64,000 nt of DNA from Prorocentrum cordatum (Eukaryota; Sar; Dinophyceae; Prorocentrales; Prorocentraceae). Shown in pieces: positions 62,701 through 64,000 of the stretch. How positions within the stretch are numbered: the first letter of the stretch is position 1; the number at the start of each line of letters is the position of its first letter. The stretch is taken from assembly GCA_963575745.1 (NCBI GenBank), contig CAUYUJ010019093.1:626854-690853 (forward strand), given 5' to 3'. The notes beneath the pieces were generated by a model that had not been told where the DNA came from, made no database searches, and saw only the letters and a list, made by a program, of their open reading frames with translations. Made by a program: the position numbers and the translations under genes.

Positions 62701-63893
62701 CCCGAATGGCCGACAGCACGAAATTCCTGCTAACCGGCTCGGACACGTTGGACATCCTCATCTTCTGCGAGTGCAGCTCCGCCACCTGATCGACGGTGAG
62801 CGCTTGGCCGCTGGCCTTGTCCCTCGATTGCTTGAACAACACCACTTCGTACATCCTCTGGAGGCTCGAGCGCCGCATGGCTTCGAAATCGTGCGATATC
62901 TGCTCGCGCTCGTTGACGGCCAGCCAGTGCATGTCCTCCGCCGTCGCCGCTGGTATGAACCTAAGTCCTCCTCTTCCTTCTCGTCCTCCTTCTCCTCCTC
63001 GTCCTCCTCCTCCTCCTCCTCCTCGCGGCCCCCCCAGCCCCCTCCTCCTCCTTCTTGTGCTGCCTCCCCCCCTCCTCCTCCTCCTCCTCCTCCTCCTTCT
63101 CCTCCTCCTCTTCCTCCTCCTCCTCCTCATCCTCATCCTCATCTTCCCCCCCCGCTCGTTCCCTCCACTGAGCGGTGAACTGCACCGTCGTGGAACGAAT
63201 CACGCGAGCCCATTCCAACAGGACTGTATTTTCGACGGAGGCCGCGATGTCCCTGGCGACTGCCAAGATGAGGGCCATGCGAATCTCTTCCGGGGTGTTG
63301 CACTTGAGCTGGCCGCTGCGGCCGAGCTCCAAGACCTTTTCGTTTTTGCCGCTCACGACAACCTTCAGGATGCGGGGCATGAACCTAGGCGCGTCGAAGT
63401 ACGTATTCATCAAGTGATCGATGCGGTTCTTCATGAGGGGGATGCCCGGCGTCGCGCTGTAATGCAAATCGAGGTGGAGGAAGTTCATGCCCGCTGCGTA
63501 GCTGCCTGCGTTCTCCATCGCCGCCTTGAACCCGCCATCGGAGAAGGGGGCGATCTGGCCGACCGTGTGCGCACTGTCGCCCTCGCCGTCGTGAATCGCC
63601 ATGGCCGTCATCTCCATGATCCCCTGGAAGACCTCGTGTCCCAGCACCGCCTGCTTGGCCTTCATCGCGGCCTCGTGGATTGTCGCGTTGCACGCGGACT
63701 CCTCCGGCGACAGCTGGAGCGTGCCACCTTCGGAGGCGACGAGCTGCGCTTGGTTGGCCTCCACGGCGGCGCGGCGGCCGCGGCCGCGGCCGCGGCCGCC
63801 GCCGCGGCCCTCGCTCCCCTCCTGGCCGCCGCGGCCGCGGCCACTCGCCGCGGCAGCGGCCTTCCGCCCGCACTTCCCAGCGGCGATCGCCAT
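59739..63893 (-). CDS. Large multi-exon gene of unknown function with Lys/Ser/Gly-rich tail
   Basis: Start ATG at 63,893, 40 nt after an SL relic. Exon A (to about 63,165): Gly/Arg/Ala-rich N-terminus (GRGRGGQEG...GRGRGRGRR), then a helical domain with MEMTAMAIHDGEGD and LHLDLHYSATPGIPLMKNRI. Exon B (about 62,965-62,258): helical, from FIPAATAEDMHWLAV to CRAGWK. Exon C starts at 62,179 (ESAEKVFRLLEDLG); its end is unclear. Exon D (about 62,010-61,630): SEYDGYLKKNLVFRR to RTQVQLRAPQ. Exon E (about 61,160-60,897): TELATLIRESSAYHEGFKPQ to ADPEEQ. Exon F (60,779-59,739, 346 aa): DNAPKHLPAELAFFVCDGGK, then FWWAPPPTLQDEW, NLRAVVDLTPGDGARAMCCI (a motif seen in methyltransferase-like folds, too weak to name) and a disordered Lys/Ser/Gly-rich acidic tail. 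About 1,050-1,100 aa in total. The exon C-D and D-E frames were not fully resolved. Family unknown. Confidence 0.62.
60780..60896 (-). other. Intron before the last exon (GA-AG type)
   Basis: The donor is GAGCAG|GAGTGC and the acceptor CACCAG|GATAAT, sharing CAGGA. It is 117 nt and phase 0, joining ADPEEQ to DNAPKHLPAE. Confidence 0.6.
61165..61625 (-). other. Intron holding a dispersed repeat
   Basis: Between exons D and E. CAGGTTT occurs at both candidate junctions. The interior carries the CCAAGAGGCCCC minisatellite (about 61,195-61,350) and the CAACAACACCTCAACTCGCC dispersed repeat also found at about 30,027-30,046. The frame across the junction is off by one with the simplest splice, so the exact boundaries are open. 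Confidence 0.5.
62180..62257 (-). other. 78-nt intron between exons B and C (GA-AG type)
   Basis: The donor is TGGAAG|GACCTC and the acceptor AGTCAG|GAGTCC, sharing AGGA. CT-rich and phase 0. Its length is a multiple of three without a stop, so it could also be retained; the low-complexity Ser-rich translation argues for removal. Confidence 0.55.
62966..63160 (-). other. GA-rich intron between exons A and B (approximate)
   Basis: On the plus strand this is a TCC/CTC tract; on the sense strand it is GAGGATGAGG repeats. The acceptor CTTAG|GTTCATACC is clear, the donor is not. Skipping it joins QFTAQWR to FIPAATAED. Confidence 0.5.
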
Positions 63894-63933
63894 CAGCCGG
63901 AACAGCCGCTACGCCCTCGCCACTCCTCGCCCC

Positions 63934-63957
63934 CTGAAAGCCGAAACAGCTACAGGA
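63934..63957 (-). other. Spliced-leader relic upstream of the large gene
   Basis: The minus strand reads TCCTGTAGCTGTTTCGGCTT then TCAG. It aligns with the SL (TCC-GTAGC..TTTNGGCT..AG) with one inserted T near the start and one or two extra bases near the end. It lies 40 nt before the start codon at 63,893. Bases 63,958-64,000 hold nothing further. Confidence 0.55.
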
Positions 63958-64000
63958 GGAAAACAAATGGGGGGCGAGTGGAGGACGAGGGGGAGGACGA

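Overview
This window looks like dinoflagellate nuclear DNA. The evidence is direct: several genes carry decayed copies of the 22-nt dinoflagellate spliced-leader (SL) exon on their sense strand just upstream of the start codon; several introns begin with GA rather than GT and have AGGA-type sequence at both ends; coding sequence is very GC-rich; and genes are islands between long arrays of simple repeats. I cannot name the genus. No rRNA, tRNA, prokaryotic operon or organelle gene was seen.

Layout. Positions 1-26,960 hold no gene I can support. They are a mosaic of tri-, penta- and hexanucleotide arrays, two unrelated satellites of about 90 bp, and several families of short dispersed elements with inverted ends (a six-copy element with a CCCCCTACAGGGGG-type end, a 121-bp element in two copies, a 262-bp element, and others). 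Positions 26,968-36,525 look like a 9.6-kb element bounded by inverted repeats that are themselves hairpins. It carries, on the minus strand, a three-exon hAT-like transposase-type gene (1,120 codons after the inferred splicing) and, just downstream, a C5-cytosine methyltransferase homologue that has lost the catalytic Pro-Cys and the Glu-Asn-Val motif. Positions 37,100-42,110 hold a Cys/His zinc-finger plus coiled-coil protein, a PhyH-like 2-oxoglutarate dioxygenase with an N-terminal membrane segment, and a Gln-rich repeat gene. Positions 42,500-43,745 are an intergenic block with an array of 36-bp palindromes between two copies of a 150-bp ATAC-rich repeat. Positions 43,747-45,171 encode a second C5-methyltransferase with all core motifs intact.

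From 45,322 to 60,255 a 7.4-kb segment is present twice, separated by exactly 100 N. Each copy has a 468-aa Ser/Pro-rich protein with a C-terminal Cys pair motif (plus), a HAD-like coiled-coil protein (minus) broken by a different homopolymer indel in each copy, a short Lys-rich histone-like protein (plus), and the 3' part of a large multi-exon gene (minus). The right-hand copy of that large gene continues to 63,893.

How the parts fit: the intronless genes with SL relics look like retroposed, reused mRNAs. The intact/decayed methyltransferase pair next to a transposase inside an inverted-repeat element suggests mobile-element capture of a DNA methyltransferase. I infer no biochemical cooperation beyond that.
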